Source of the DNA: Myxocyprinus asiaticus
Taxonomy: Eukaryota > Chordata > Actinopteri > Cypriniformes > Catostomidae
NCBI RefSeq assembly: GCF_019703515.2
Contig: NC_059372.1
Location: 12,837,992 to 12,901,991 of the forward strand
DNA length: 64,000 nucleotides
Reading direction: 5' to 3'
In this document: positions 25,854 to 38,266 of the stretch, one piece after another
Layout: each line of letters opens with the position of its first letter
Position numbering within the stretch: the stretch's first letter is position 1
The notes under the pieces: model-generated
What the model was told of the DNA's origin: nothing
The model's database searches: none
The model's input: only the letters and a program-made list of their open reading frames with translations
Translations under genes and position numbers: made by a program

Positions 25854-26206
25854 CAGTGGGGTCCAGTAGTCAAAATTTCATTCATGGGGTCCAAAGTTAT
25901 TAAGTAAAAAGAATAAGAAATGAAAAAGTTACTAATAAAAAAAAAAAAAATAAGATTGACAATGTTACTCCTTTGCACGAAAGGTACGGATTTCCTTGAT
26001 TCGATTGAAGCAGATAAGATGCTGTTTGGAACATTCTCAAATCATGTTGGGATAACATGGATCATCGAGTCCATGCAAGCTTGGGTGCATACTGTTATTA
26101 AAGCAAAGGGGGGAAATTGTTAATGTGAATTTTATTTTGCATTAAATTAGAAAAAAGCTAAATAAAAACATTTTCACTAGTAGTCTTGGACTTTTGGACC
26201 TCAATG
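25854..26206 (+). mobile_element. Short Tc1/mariner-type MITE
   Basis: Begins CAGTGGGGTCCAGTAGTC and ends GACTTTTGGACCTCAATG, flanked by TA on both sides (25852-25853 and 26207-26208). A small frame includes SMQAWVHTVIKAKGG, which resembles the C-terminal end of Tc1-like transposases, so this appears to be a 353-bp internal deletion derivative. Confidence 0.65.
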
Positions 26207-26333
26207 TATATCAGTGTATAGCTTTTGGATATGAAAATATATTCTCCTATTCAAACTTGATATGCAGACAAAACTATGCATAAGCCAAAAGTAGATTCAC
26301 CCAAAAACTGAAAAGGGACTGTGGCGCTAACAA

Positions 26334-26730
26334 AACGTCCTGGTTACTTGCGTAACCTCCGTTCCTTGATGGAGGGAACGAGACGTTGTATCAATGTAGT
26401 GACACTAGGGGTCACTCTTGGGAGCCCGAGACACCTCTGGTCTTTGATAAAAGGCCAATAAAAATTGGCGAGTGGTATCTGCATGCCACTCCCCTGGACC
26501 TTAGTGTATAAAAGGAGCTGGTATGCGACCACTCATTCAGGTTTTATGCTGAGGAGCCGAGACAAGGTCCGGCCATTTCAGCGGGTAGTTCAGCGTTGTG
26601 GCAGGAGGGACACAACGTCTCGTTCCCTCCATCAGGGAACGGAGGTTACACAAGTAACCAGGACGTTCCCTATCTGTCACTCACTCGACGTTGTGTCGAT
26701 GTAGTGACACTAGGGGTCCCTATACAAAAC
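26334..26730. repeat. DIRS-like terminal repeat and complementary region (element 3' end)
   Basis: The block AACGTCCTGGTTACTTGCGT at 26334 recurs inverted at 26612-26671, giving arms of about 60 bp with a 217-bp spacer. The spacer holds ACACTAGGGGTCACTC and GGGAGCCCGAGACACCTC, which recur inverted at the other end (30868-30920). GTGTATAAAAGGAGCTGG near 26509 looks like a TATA-type promoter. The block GACGTTGTGTCGATGTAGTG appears again at 26689-26708. Confidence 0.75.
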
Positions 26731-27340
26731 GCCACAACTGGCTGAACTGTGACACGTGAACTGGCGGTGTGTGACGGGCAGACCACTGTGTACCTCGTAG
26801 CCAGCACACCAGGTCGACACGTAACCTCCCCCAACATAGTTATGAGTGTCGAACGGCCCTTTGGGGACAAGTCGACTACCCAAAAGATAGAGACAGGGTA
26901 ACCCAGCCGTGGTATCTATTCACCTTTTTTTTTTCCACTCCCTAAAAAAGAAGGGGGATTATCCGACTGGGCCGCCAGGTCTAGTCGGGGGGTGTCCCTC
27001 CCAAGGGGAGGACACCACGGAGACCACACCTCGCCCCAAGAGATGGGGGGATATTTAAGTGGAAAATACATCACATAGTCTTGACGACCAAGTGGAGAGT
27101 CTCAAGGTAGATTCTACCCAATGGGGGAGGAGTTACTACAAACATGGAGACTGGGGCAGAGGGGCTCTGCCCAAAGAAGACGCAGTTTGCCAACAGGGAA
27201 ACGAATTAGCGTAAGATATACAACGCATGGGGTTTTACCTTAGAGGGAACTGCCACATGCGGAGCACCTACCCCAGAACAGGGCTCTTAGTTAGCACGTG
27301 TACTGGGCCGGCAGCGAGTCTCTCCGAAAACTCGACTGCC
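26731..27340 (-). other. DIRS-like element, non-coding 3' region
   Basis: Lies between the truncated ribonuclease H and the terminal repeat. No tyrosine recombinase motif (the R-H-R-Y set) could be found in any minus-strand frame. The breakpoint is near 27340-27360, where the ribonuclease H frame loses resemblance to the family. Confidence 0.6.
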
Positions 27341-29187
27341 ACAAGGAGTTGTGACATACAACGAGACCACAGACTGCCTTGGCGGTTGACATATGCTACC
27401 GTTGCTGTGTTGTCTGTCCGAACTAACATGTGCTTGCCCTGGATCAACGGCCGAAACCTCCGCAGGGCGAGCAGAATTGCCAACAACTCGAGGCAGTTGA
27501 TGTGCCAATGCAGTCGCGGGCCCGTCCACAAGCTGGCGGCTGCGTGCCCGTTGCAAACAACACCTCAGCCTGTTTTGGAGGCGTCTGTCATGACCATGAC
27601 GCACCTGGAGACCAGTTCTAGGGGAACACCTGCCCGTAGAAACGAGAAGACGGTGACAGACCGGCGTGATGACCATGCGATGTGTCCTGCGGCGCCATCT
27701 CGGGACTCGAGTCTAAAGCCAGTGCTGAAGCGGTCTCATATGCATCAACCCGAGCGGGGTGGCTACCCTGAGGATGCCATATGCCCCAGGAGCCTCTGAA
27801 AAAGTTTCAGTGGAACCGCTGTTTTCTGTTTGAATGCCTTCAAACAGGCCAGCACTGACTGGGCACGCTCGTTCGTGAGGCGCGCTGTCAAAGAGACTGA
27901 GTCCAACTCCAAACCGAGGAAAGAGATGCTCTGAACCGGGAGGAGCTTGCTCTTTTCCCAGTCGACCTGAAGCCCTAGTCAGCTGAGGTGTGAGAGCACC
28001 AAGTCCCAGTGTGCGCACAACATGTCCCGAGAGTGAGCTAGGATTAGCCAGTCATCGAGTTGAGAATGCGAATGCCCACTTCCCTTAACGGGGCAAGGGC
28101 TGCCTCTGTGATCTTCGTGAAGACACGAGGAGACAGGGACAGGCCGAAAGGGAGGACCTTGTACTGATACGCCTGACCCTCGAATGCAAACCGCAGGAAG
28201 GTCTGTGCCGAGGTAGAATCAAGACGTGGAAGTGTGCGTCCTTCAGGTCTACCGCCGCAAACCAATCTTGATGCCGGACGCTTGCCAGAATGCGTTTTGC
28301 ATTAGCATCTTGAACGGGAGTCTGTGTAAAGCCTGGTTCAGTACCCGCAGTTCCAAGATTGGCCACAACCCACCACCTTTTTTCGGTATGATGAAGTAGG
28401 GGCTGTAAAACCCCTTCTTCATCTCGGCCGGAGGGACAGGTTCTATCGCGCCCTTCCATAGGAGGGTAGCAATCTCCGTGCGCAAGGTAGCATCCTTTTC
28501 GTCCTTCACCAAAGTGAAGTGGATACCGCTAAACCTAGGCGGGTGCCTGGCGAACTGAATCGCGTAGCCGAGTCGGACGGTCCGGACCAGCCATCGCGAC
28601 GGATTGGAAAGTGCAAGCCACGCATCCAAGTTCCGCACAAGGGGGACCAAGAGGACAACGTCGTCTGACGTACCGGCAGGTGGGGCCTCGCGGCGGGGCG
28701 GACATCGAAGCACTTATCTGGCTCCTTGTGACCACCCCCGGAATAGCCTGGGAGGGGGAGAAAGAGGTCTGTCCTCATAACCCGTGGAGACTGTCACATC
28801 GGGAGCGGCTGTGTGCCACAGCTGTGCGCTCAGGGGTGGGAAGACCACCGCTGGAGCGCCAATCCAGCAAGGAAAAACCTGTGGACGGTAGTCGTGATGA
28901 CGACCGTGCACACTGGGTATGTGACCCAGGGAAGAAGGAAACCGCTCTTTTGCTGAACTGTTGGGTACCGCAGCCACTTGGGCATGCAGTGAAATCAAAC
29001 AAAAAGGCAACAAAAGATTCTCCACCCGGCCCTCCACCGGGGGATGGAGTGGTCTTCTTACCAGCTCCAGGTGAGTGGGTTTCTTCGACCCTGGGTCGCC
29101 CGTCTCAGGGGCGTTTTGACGACCTCCGTGGGTTCTTAACGGCCGACTGTGAGATGGGTGGCGTCTACTTCCTGCAGTGGGCTCCAT
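27341..29187 (-). pseudogene. DIRS-like pol: reverse transcriptase and part of ribonuclease H
   Basis: Read from 29187 downwards. The first frame (29187-28249) has an in-frame TAA at 28716-28714 and includes RTVRLGYAIQFARHPPRFSG, KGAIEPVPPAEMKKGFYSPY and FIIPKKGGG, typical of DIRS1 reverse transcriptase. The next motif, DWFAAVDLKDAHFHV, with a catalytic aspartate, is in another frame, and YQYKVLPFGLSLSPRVFTK in a third. At the YLDD box a short deletion turns the frame into ILNSMTG and a stop, although a GATGAC remains in another frame. Near 27531-27360 lies WTGPRLHWHINCLELLAILL and VRTDNTATVAYVNRQG of ribonuclease H. No functional enzyme is expected. Confidence 0.85.
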
Positions 29188-30541
29188 GCCGGGGCCGGGC
29201 CGAAGGGGCGGGCTGCGGCAGAGCTGGTGCAGTCACCGCAGGGGGACGCCCTGGGTCGACGAGCAGACGGGGTGCGGGATCTTGAGCCGCGCCGGGGCAG
29301 GATATGCTGGATAGCCTCCGTCTGCTGCTTCACCGCCGAGAACTGCTGGGCACAGTCCTCGACGGTGTCGCCAAATAGGCCAGCCTGGGAAATGGGGGCA
29401 GCAAGAAACTGTGTCTTGTCGGCCTCACCCATCTCGACCAGATTGAGCCAAAGGTGGCACTCTTGGACCACTATTGTGGCCATCGTCTGCCCGAGAGACC
29501 GCACCATGACCTTCGTCGCTCGGAGAGCGAGGACAGTTGCCGAGCGCAGTTCCTGCATCAGATCTGGGGCGGAACTATCCTCGTGCAGTTATTTTAGTGC
29601 CTTGACTTGGTGGACCTGCAGGAGAGCCATGGCGTGCAGGGCTTGTCCAGCTTTAGCCATCAGGGACGACGTGAACCTACAGGGCTTGGATGGGAGCTTT
29701 GGGCATCCGCGCCAGGTGGCAGCACTCTGTGGGCATAGGTGCACCACGAGCGCCTTATTTACCGGGGGAATCACCGTATAGCCCCTGGCCGCCCCGCCAT
29801 CGAGGGTAGTGAGGGCGGGGGAACTGAGGAATCGGGGCCGGGCAGTAAAAGGTGCCCCCCATGATTTTGTCAGCTCCTCGTGCACTTCCAGGAAGAAAGG
29901 CACTGGAGCGGGGCGTGGCTGCTTTGAGCAGCGCCGCGAGCCCAGGAACCAATCATCGAGCCGCGAGGGTTCAGGGGAGAGCGGAGGGTTCCACTCTAAC
30001 CCGATGCTCGCGGCTGCCCGGGAAAGCATGTCCGTCATCTCTGCATCAGCCTGTGACTGGGCAATCATCCCCGAGGGGGGGAGCCCAGCTGAGGCTTCTG
30101 CGTCCGACTGGACAAGCCTGCTCTCCGATGCTGCGCTCGAGAGCTCATCATCTTCGCGGGCTCCAAACAAGAGGCCAGACACGCCGTGAGACGAGCCAGC
30201 GAACTCATCCGGAAGCCTGACTGGGGCAGACGAGCATGCTGGGGAATGGGAGGTCCACGGGGGGATACCCGGCGGAGGCGATACCATTGGGGTCCCCAAA
30301 TAGCCCCCAGTGCTAGCCGCGCTGGCCTCAAACCCGTAGGTAGAAGGACCAAGGCCTTTCTTACGAAAGCAAGCTGCGACCGCAACGTTGCCATGGTCAT
30401 GTTCTCGCAGTGAGAACATGAACCATCCACGAACACTGCCTCCATGTGGGTCATGCCCAGACACGAAAGACAGCGGTCATGACCATCCAAAGTTGAGAGA
30501 TAACGACCACAACCAGGAATAACACACAATCGGAAAGTCAT
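29136..30541 (-). pseudogene. DIRS-like gag
   Basis: The N-terminal frame starts MTFRLCVIPGCGRYLSTLDG at 30541 with a CxxC-like pair, then LCLSCLGMTH, matching the start of fish DIRS1 Gag. A frameshift near 30350 moves the rest to the frame running 30464-29136, which includes SPEPSRLDDWFLGS, SSPALTTLDGGAARGY and HAMALLQVHQVKALK. There an in-frame TAA (29591-29589) interrupts the protein, which otherwise continues for 150 codons to 29136. Gag would coat the element RNA. One frameshift and one stop are the visible lesions, less damage than in pol. Confidence 0.8.
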
Positions 30542-30599
30542 CTTTAAAAAGACGTTCCGTGTGTGCCGCTCTTTTAGAGCAATATACTCTTTTAGAGAA

Positions 30600-30955
30600 A
30601 TAAACTCTTTCAGAAAATATACTCTCTTTTTTCTGCCGAAGTGCCCAGGGGCGTTCTCTGCAGTGCACCAGTGCAGAGGAGGGAGAAGCCGCTGAAATGC
30701 GCCATCAGATCCAGTATGAACAGTAGTAATTCAGCTCAATGAGCATGACCGTTCGGCTCCGAAGAGAAAATCTGAATGAGTGGTTGCATACCAGCTGCTT
30801 TTATACCCATATGTCTGGGGGAGTGGCATGCAAATACCACTCGCCAATTTTCACTGGCCTTTTATCAAAGACCAGAGGTGTCTCGGGCTCCCAAGAGTGA
30901 CCCCTAGTGTCACTACATCGACACAACGTCGAGTGAGTAACAGATAGGGAACATA
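30600..30955. repeat. DIRS-like terminal repeat (element 5' end)
   Basis: The inverted counterpart of 26380-26560. On the minus strand it reads GTTCCCTATCTGTTACTCAC, TGTAGTGACACTAGGGGTCA and GGGTATAAAAGCAGCTGG, the last a probable TATA-type promoter for element transcription towards gag, which starts 260 bp further on. Confidence 0.75.
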
Positions 30956-32488
30956 ACTCTGTCTGAGCATCTCAAACAGCCCAATGTCGAGAGTTTAGGC
31001 CGGTACTATCCTTTTGATAAACCAATGGTAGAAAGGGGAATTTATCGGGAAACCTGATTGAAAACAGTCATTATTTTTGCAATTCCATTTCGTGCCACTA
31101 GATACAAAGAAATAACAGACTTCACCTTCAAAAGTTAACAAGGTTTTGGCTTTCTAAACACAATAAAATATAAATCTAAAATATGAAAAATACAGTAAAA
31201 CAAAGTGATACAAATATTAAAAATCTATTTTTTGAGAAGTAAACCCTGAAATTGGACCGAGTTAAAACAGCATAAGAAACCCGATCCTGGCCTGGTATGC
31301 TTGGGCGCCACCCAAAACTTTGCAAGTACTCACAGCATCTCCTGTGTAAACTCCTTAATGTAAAATTCATCTTCAGTCTCCATTAGGCAGACAGACGCTG
31401 AGGCATCTGGAAATTAAGATTTAATACACTCTGAATAATTAAAGCCACAGATCAGTGGCAGCCTTAGATCCCTACGAGAGGCCCAGTGCCAGAGAGAACA
31501 AGAACTACAGGGCTTTGAGCCCCGCTCGCAACACAGCGGATGGACCGGCATCAAACAACAAAGGTGAGGGTGCACGCTGGGGTTCCCGTTTCTACTAATT
31601 GCCTTTCTGATTAATTGATTAAGTGCAGTGAACCGCCATTGTTGTAATCCCAAGATGATGTGCCATTGGGTGGAAGAAGGTAGCATTTGATATGGAGTCT
31701 CTCAAGGGATATAAACGGCAAAGGGTGAGCCACAAGTTTTTGGCACAGATGGCGGAATACAGATCCAGATATCTGCCGTTCCTCAAAGCTCTTTCCTCAG
31801 TGGTTTGTAGTGCAGGGCTGTCCCTAGCAAAGCCCAGATCAGAGGCAAGGGAGACAGGAATTTGCAGGGTGTTTGCAAGAGCTGGGCAGAGATTTGAGAG
31901 TGAGAAATTGAGAGAGAAAGAGAGAGAGTGCCAGGGATGAAAAACACCTGACAGCCAAATGAGACAGACGGTAAATCAGAGCTGGATGGATTTTGGAGGC
32001 CAGAAGTGGCTTCTGCTCTCCACATGCAATAAGAAACAAAGACCAGACCAAAATTGATCAAGCACATTTCAGTTTGGTGACAAAAGTGGGAAATATATGG
32101 CTGTCCATGAAAGAAGTTCTTATAAAATCAAAAAGGACTCTTCGGCTCACATAATAAAAGGCATGTGTAAAACACAAATACAGAAGGTTCAGTTAAAGTC
32201 TGCCACAAAACAGTGTCCTACGTAACGGAAAACTAGTCTACTGCAAAACACAACACTATTTCTGGATGTGCAAGAAATGTTCTGCTTATTCAAAATGTTT
32301 CTAAACTGTCAAGATTGGGTAAAAGCCAAAAAACATGTCAAAAGTAAAAAAAAAAAGGACCATTAAAATGTTTTGAATTGTGACATTAAACATCTCCCTA
32401 AATTCTTATTACTGAAATGCATCAAGACATTTAACATTTTTCTCAGTGGTAATCATTATATGCTTATTACTGTATTATAGTAATTTTT

Positions 32489-32490
<2 letters not shown>
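30956..32490. other. Intronic sequence without a recognised gene
   Basis: A weak relative of the 2815/6830 dispersed repeat occurs near 31000-31070. Short GA-rich segment near 31905-31930. No exon or RNA gene recognised. Confidence 0.45.

Positions 32491-32546
<56 letters not shown>
32491..32546. repeat. AT microsatellite
   Basis: Uninterrupted TA/AT alternation of about 56 bp. Confidence 0.95.
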
Positions 32547-32549
<3 letters not shown>

Positions 32550-34984
32550 AAAAAAATCTTGAAAGATTTTTAAATTAAAGTCACCATCACATCAAGGAAC
32601 CACTCCTCTTGACGGCATATTTCATCAAACCCCCTGTTCAAACTGCAGATCCAGGGGGCTTGGGCATGGCAGTACAACAAATCAGTCCATATGTCAATAC
32701 TTTTTTGCATCACTACCTGCATATTGAAAATTATATTTTTTGCATTACGGTTATACGAAGAGGATATAGAAAAATGGCTATTTTGGCTTATAACTATTAA
32801 ACGCTTTCCTGCATGATAACCATCATGCCCAGATACTACCTGAGCAGTTTCAGAACAGCACCACATACTGGACAAAAATTCTAAAAAGTAGCTATTTTTA
32901 GTTATTTTTAAAATAAATGGGTTTTTTATGATTGAAAGTTTACTTTTTCTAACTCCTCATATACCGTTCATCTGACTCTAACCAAAAACATGTCGCAAAG
33001 TGTCTTTTGCAGCTCATGGTGCCGATAATTGGCTTGACCCCGGTATCGCTGCTTGCAGCTATATTTATTATTATTATTGTTATTATTTATTTTATTTTAT
33101 TTTTCTTATTTTGGGGTGAAATATAACCCAGACATATTCTTGTCAGGTTTCATGAGATTCATCAAAGCACCTTCACAAACATTTACTGCATAACTCAATT
33201 AAATTTGAGTGTACACTGACAAGGCTTAATTTCTACTAAGTTTGAAATAATTGTCAGTCTTTGTGGACCAACCATAGGCATAATGAAGTATCTAAAAAAA
33301 GAAAGTTGCTGACATTTTTGACTAACTAAAGACATGAAATGAAAAACTTATCCCATTTTTAATTATTCTCTCAAAGCGAAAAATAAAAAGTTTAAACAAA
33401 ATTATGGGAAAAAATTCTGAGCTCAACCAAATTTGGCAGCAGCATTTTAGTTCTGCTGATTATAGCTGAGGCAGTGAAATCTTTAGAATACTCAAGAACA
33501 CATATGGATTTTGTGTTTTTGTCTCTGTGTTGGCTTTCCTTGAATTATCTTCCTGCTGACAACTATATTACAGTGTTCTGCACTGCATTACCCTAAGAAG
33601 TGTTTGTTATTCCACAAATAGCATTTTTGCAGAAAGCACTGTTGAGTTATTTAATTACCAAACAATGTAGGCACAACAGCTTTCAGTAGAAAGCTTTTAA
33701 TGCAAACACCTCTGTTTGAAACATGAGCATTATAAACTATGGTTTAAGTCACCCCTATTTGCACTACAAGTCTTTAAATCACATACTGTAATGTATATGC
33801 ACCAGCAACCCTTTGCTCTTCATGCTATTATCGTGGGTGACATATCTTTGTATATAAGAGCAAACACTAGGCAGAGCATTACTGAATCACGCACTTCCCA
33901 CGGGAGCATCAAGGAGTTCCTTGGTGATACACCACCCTATGACTTATTTATCAAAACCCCCATTTGTCTCTTCGGAGACGCACACTAATGAGTCTCAAAT
34001 GAGCGGGAGAACGCAGCCGTAATGCCCGTTTCATCATCTTTACAACAAACTCCATTCATTATGTTTATGGACTGGGCTTATGGTTGTATCTCAACAGGGT
34101 TGGATGAACGTGATATGGGAGCTGCCGAAAATAGCAAAAGAAATACTAAGGCAGAGTTGGATTCCCAAGATGGGTCAACAGCTTACAACCAGTCTCAGCG
34201 GTCCATTTTCTGACAATCAATGTTGGGGCATTATTAGAGCCAAGAATGACAACATATGTTGTTTGGGCTGGGAAAAGAGACTTTTTGACTCTGGACACTT
34301 TTGGACACTTTTAAAGTCACAGTTAAAACTAAATACTAAACCAAGTGGCAGCTGCAAACAAATCCTCAATCATTCTAACAAAACCTATGCTGAAACATAG
34401 GAGCGATCTCAAAATTTCAGCTCTGCACGAGTTTGCGCACACAACTATTTAACGTATAGACAGGTATGGCACTAGAAAAGGGCAAAACCGCTGTCCACTT
34501 GTGATTAAATGAGATACCGGCCAACAGCTGGGCTCGTATATAACCAATGCTGGAACAAATGTGTTAGCAGCACTATTTGTTAGTTTGTTTCTATGTATGT
34601 TTGTTTATTTCTCCTTGTGGATTCCTCAAGTGTGGCTTACTGAAGCAATTTTCCGCCTGGTCAGATTTAATGTGTTCCTCTGTTTATCCGCTGTCAGGCA
34701 AATGTTGATTTAAATACATTTGATTTGCAAATGTGACTCATTCAGTTGGTGACTACGCAGTTTATCTTTCATGTCTCCGTAAGGATGTTTCATTACTTTT
34801 TAAGGTAAGGATGTTCAGACACTGAACTGTAATAATGGCAGAGATAAAGTAATTCAGAGAAGGAATGTGGTAACTGTATTTGTGGATGCCATTAAAGAAG
34901 TGCTTAAAGATCAGCTGGAGGGATCATGGAAAGATATCGGAAATGTCCAGTTTGTAGCTTATTAGGGCCAAGAACCACCCACTT
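32547..34984. other. Intronic sequence, partly repeat-like
   Basis: The stretch to about 33070, ending GCTGCTTGCAGCTATATTTA, resembles a common fish interspersed repeat that I cannot name. Beyond that I see nothing in either strand that supports a gene. Confidence 0.4.
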
Positions 34985-35528
34985 AAAAAAAAAGCAACAC
35001 GATGGTCCTAATAAAGAGCCCAACCTGGTCTTCTGCTGTTGTAGCCCATCCACTTCAAGGTTCAATGTGTTGTGCATTCTGAGTTGTTATTCTGCTCACT
35101 ACAATTGTACAGAGTGGTTATCTGAGTTACCATAGCCTTTCTGTCAGCTCGAACCAGTCTGGCCATTCTCTGATAGCCTCTCTCATCAACAAGGTGTTTC
35201 CATCCGCAGAACTTTCGCTCACTGGATGTTTTTTGCTTTTGGCACCATTCTAAGTGAACTCTAGAGACTGTTGTGCTTGAAAAAGAAGATTAACAGTTAC
35301 ATAAATTCTCAAACCAGCCCATCTGGCACCAACAATCATGACGCAGTCAAAATCAGTGAGATCACATTTTTTCCCCATTCTGATGGTTGATGTGAACATT
35401 AACTGAAGCTCCTGACTCGTATCTGCATGATTTTATGTATTGCACTGCTGCCACGTGATTGGCTGATTAGATAATCGCATTAATAAGTAGGTGTACAGGT
35501 GTTCTTAATAAAGTGCTTAGTGAGTGTA
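34985..35528 (-). mobile_element. Internally deleted Tc1-like element, copy 2
   Basis: Minus-strand relative of the element at 24516-25034, ending TAATAAAGTGCTTAGTGAGTG at 35528. The left side keeps TTCTGCTGTTGTAGCCCATC and an eroded GGTCCTAATAAAG end. The transposase N-terminus (D-F-D-C-V-M-I-V-G-A-R region) is present but broken by frameshifts and stops. No catalytic domain. Confidence 0.78.
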
Positions 35529-36721
35529 TATTTCTGCTTTTAGACATCTAGTTTACTTGCTACAATGTGTCTCAAACCAAACTTTGACTACTTTTTAAAG
35601 ATTTGATGCCACTAACCTGACAAAATTTGTCAAAACTCACAGTAGCAACTTGGGGTTGGTGATAGATGCAACATTTTATATCGCAATATTCTTGAAATAT
35701 TTGGTTGATAATAATATATCTCACAATATACACATTTTTATGTAAAAGCAATTCAAAAACTCAAGTTAATCAAAAAATAATAAAACATACTTTTTCGTCT
35801 GACTGACAGATAATGATTATTTGTAGCGCAACCTCTAAATGGAGTGTGCATTCTGTTCCAATGCAGCATTGTTTTGCATAACCACGATATAGATGATACA
35901 CATACATTAGTACCAGTTGGAAATGTTTGCCAGTATATTATTTTAACCGGTATATCGCCTATATCGGTATACCGACTTTGTTTCCAGGTGGACTGATAAA
36001 GAAGACTCAGCCACTTAGAAAAGCAATCTTAAAATCTCACTTCAACTACTGTTTATTAACCACCCTATCTGAAGACAGCAGATCTCAAACACCTATTTCC
36101 TTCACCTTCCTGCCTCAATCCCACACCTCCACCCGAAAACCGAACCACTCCCTCACCCTCAACCCCCACCCAATAAACATTACATACCACCAACCTCCAT
36201 GCCAAGAGCAATTTTTCTTCAATGAATAGTTTTACCATATCACGGCAGCATCTTCATGGGTATAATGATGCTGTTCATGCTGTGCTATTGTACAGGAAGT
36301 CAAATGTGTATAAATTCTTCTTAAAGACTTTTAGATTCAATTTTGTTCCATCATTTGCAGCATCCATAAAATCAACTATTAACATGTCAGAGATTATATC
36401 TTCTAGATATAATAAATTATATCTTCTAGATATAACAAAATAATAATGTTTTAATGAAAATGTCTGGCTTTACTATTTTTTGCATAGTTACTGTTTAATA
36501 AAAGCAATTAAGGGACTCAAGGCTGCATCCTTTCAAACCATATTGATATATAAACTTAATGTGCAAGGTCCGCTATGCATCGTGCCTAACAACGCCTTAA
36601 ACCTGTGACTACATTAACAATATAGCACGATATTGTACCTTATTTCGTGAATAAACAAACCAGTTGCATCTAGTCTGAACATGCTGAAGTATTCTGAGAA
36701 TTTATGCTAAGATCCCTTCTT
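35529..36721. other. Intronic sequence, hAT-like remnants
   Basis: Fragments near 35655-35960 (ATATCGCAATATTCTTGAAAT, GGTATATCGCCTATATCGGT) resemble ends of hAT-derived repeats, but no paired termini were found. No gene seen. Confidence 0.35.
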
Positions 36722-36996
36722 AGGGGCTGTTCGCTCCAAAATGTTTTTGTGTCCATCTGCTCTGTTTTTTTAATAATTTTTCTATGTAAATATGCATTAA
36801 AAGAAATCTTGTTGTTTTTTCAGTGTCTCACACAGGAACGGCACATATTTTTAGGCACCATGTGAAGTAAAAAAACAAAAACGAAACAACAACAAAAAAC
36901 AACTTTTAAAAACCCTTCTCGAGACTCCTGCATTCTATTCGTTGCGCTGCGTCTAGCTTTTTTAGCACAATAACACGTTTGGTCTGAACGACCCCT
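36722..36996 (+). mobile_element. MITE of the GGGGCTGTTC family, full-length copy
   Basis: Ends AGGGGCTGTTCGCTCCAAA and TTTGGTCTGAACGACCCCT form an inverted repeat around a 275-bp element. Internal blocks GTTTTTTCAGTGTCTC, CTTCTCGAGACTC and TCTAGCTTTTTTAGCACAA match the copies at 7573, 50065 and 55765/62682. Non-coding. Confidence 0.72.
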
Positions 36997-37840
36997 TCGA
37001 ACACGCAGAAAAATATTAAGACCTGACACTTTGTATATCATTATAGTTATTCAGAAACAGCAAAGCCTATAAAATGTAAACTATCAACAAATATTTAAAC
37101 ATGAAGTTAAACGATACATAAATCTATGAATGACTAAAAATAGAGGAAGAAAATTAGGCAAACTTTCCTGCTCCTTCAAGGCATCCAGTTAACCTATGTA
37201 TGTCAACTCGGGTATGAGATATACTGTAAATGCATACATGGTAACTGGATTGAGCTGGGATTGCCATGCTCAATTTATATCGCCAGCAAGTGGAAATCTG
37301 AGCACAGTAGAAAGGTGTTTGGGCGATAAGGGCGTGTGAAAAAGGGTAAACATTTGTGTACATTCCCCTAAAATGCCCCTCTCAGCGCAAATCACGCTAT
37401 TTAACAGCTGTAGAGTATGTGAATAGCAACCCCGGTCAACTCTACATGGTTCGAGATACAAATGCTCCCTCGAGACGTCTTCGGCAGTGTGGAAGACTGA
37501 TGTGTGTGTGTCTAATTATAACATGCTGTACACACGTAATGCAGCCTTGCGCAGTTCCAGCTCTCATGCGAAATGGAGATGTGATTGGTATTCGTTTTTA
37601 TGCAAATGTAGCATTTGTAAATGTAGAACACGATACAATTTGCATAGTCATTCAGTCAGTGCCGTTTATGTGCATTAATCCAGCCCTGCTCTCCTTAGAA
37701 CAGCTGCTCACACAAAGCCAACTCTCACAAATGGGACAGGACCGCCCATGTGTGAATGTGCACATGCATGGTTATGTATTTGTTGGTGATGGGTTGCAAA
37801 ACATGAAAAGCAATTTTCTATGAAATGAGAAAGGGTCATT

Positions 37841-37841
<1 letters not shown>
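36997..37841. other. Intronic sequence, nothing recognised
   Basis: A 155-codon ORF lies at 37356-37823 but shows no domain and no family resemblance, so it is not called. Confidence 0.4.
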
Positions 37842-37875
<34 letters not shown>

Positions 37876-38161
37876 TTGGGTGGTTTACGAGGACATTTTT
37901 TTAGGTTACAAACTGATAATTACGAGGGTATTATGCTATACATGTGGTTTATGAGGACATTTCTAGTGTCCCTATAGTTCAAATCACTTAAAAAAAACAT
38001 ACTAAATTATGTTTTTTTGAAAATGTAAAAATGCAGAAAGTTTTTTGTGAGGGTTAGGTTTAGGGGTAGGGTTAGGGTTAGGGGTATCTAAAGAATCTAT
38101 AGATAGTACAGTATAAAAATCATTATGTATATGGAGAGTCCTCATAAGGATAGCCGCACCA

Positions 38162-38230
<69 letters not shown>

Positions 38231-38236
38231 TGAGTG
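37842..38236. repeat. Fish repeat bounded by two TG microsatellites, with telomere-like core
   Basis: A TG run (37842-37871) is followed by the GGTTTACGAGGACATTTT repeat, then GGGTTAGGTTTAGGGGTAGG and GTTAGGGTTAGGGG near 38048-38086, then a second long TG run (38165-38234). The whole unit is typical of cyprinid genomes. The donor of exon E is only about 30 bp away. Confidence 0.75.
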
Positions 38237-38266
38237 TGTATGTGTATAATATTTGAAAGCACAGAC

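Larger units (their letters stand above)
26334..30955 (-). mobile_element. DIRS-like retroelement, internally deleted
   Basis: A GC-rich block on the minus strand bounded by inverted terminal repeats rather than direct LTRs. It carries a decayed gag, a reverse transcriptase and part of a ribonuclease H of the DIRS1 type known from fish. The tyrosine recombinase expected after ribonuclease H is missing. About 4.6 kb remains, against roughly 6 kb for complete fish DIRS elements. The left edge (26334-26671) has extra inverted and repeated pieces of the terminal repeat, as DIRS elements do in their internal complementary region. No target duplication is seen, as expected for recombinase-mediated insertion. 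Confidence 0.85.

Noticed and set aside
27227..27799. Plus-strand ORF of 190 codons
   Set aside because: Antisense of the DIRS-like ribonuclease H region; long only because stop codons are rare in this GC-rich block.
28611..29285. Plus-strand ORF of 224 codons
   Set aside because: Antisense of the DIRS-like pol and gag, GC-rich, and without its own motif.
37356..37823. Plus-strand ORF of 155 codons
   Set aside because: No family resemblance, no splice signals, and cysteine-rich by chance; lies inside a plexin intron.
38048..38086. Telomere-like TTAGGG repeats
   Set aside because: Only two to three perfect units, within a common fish repeat; not evidence of a telomere or fusion.
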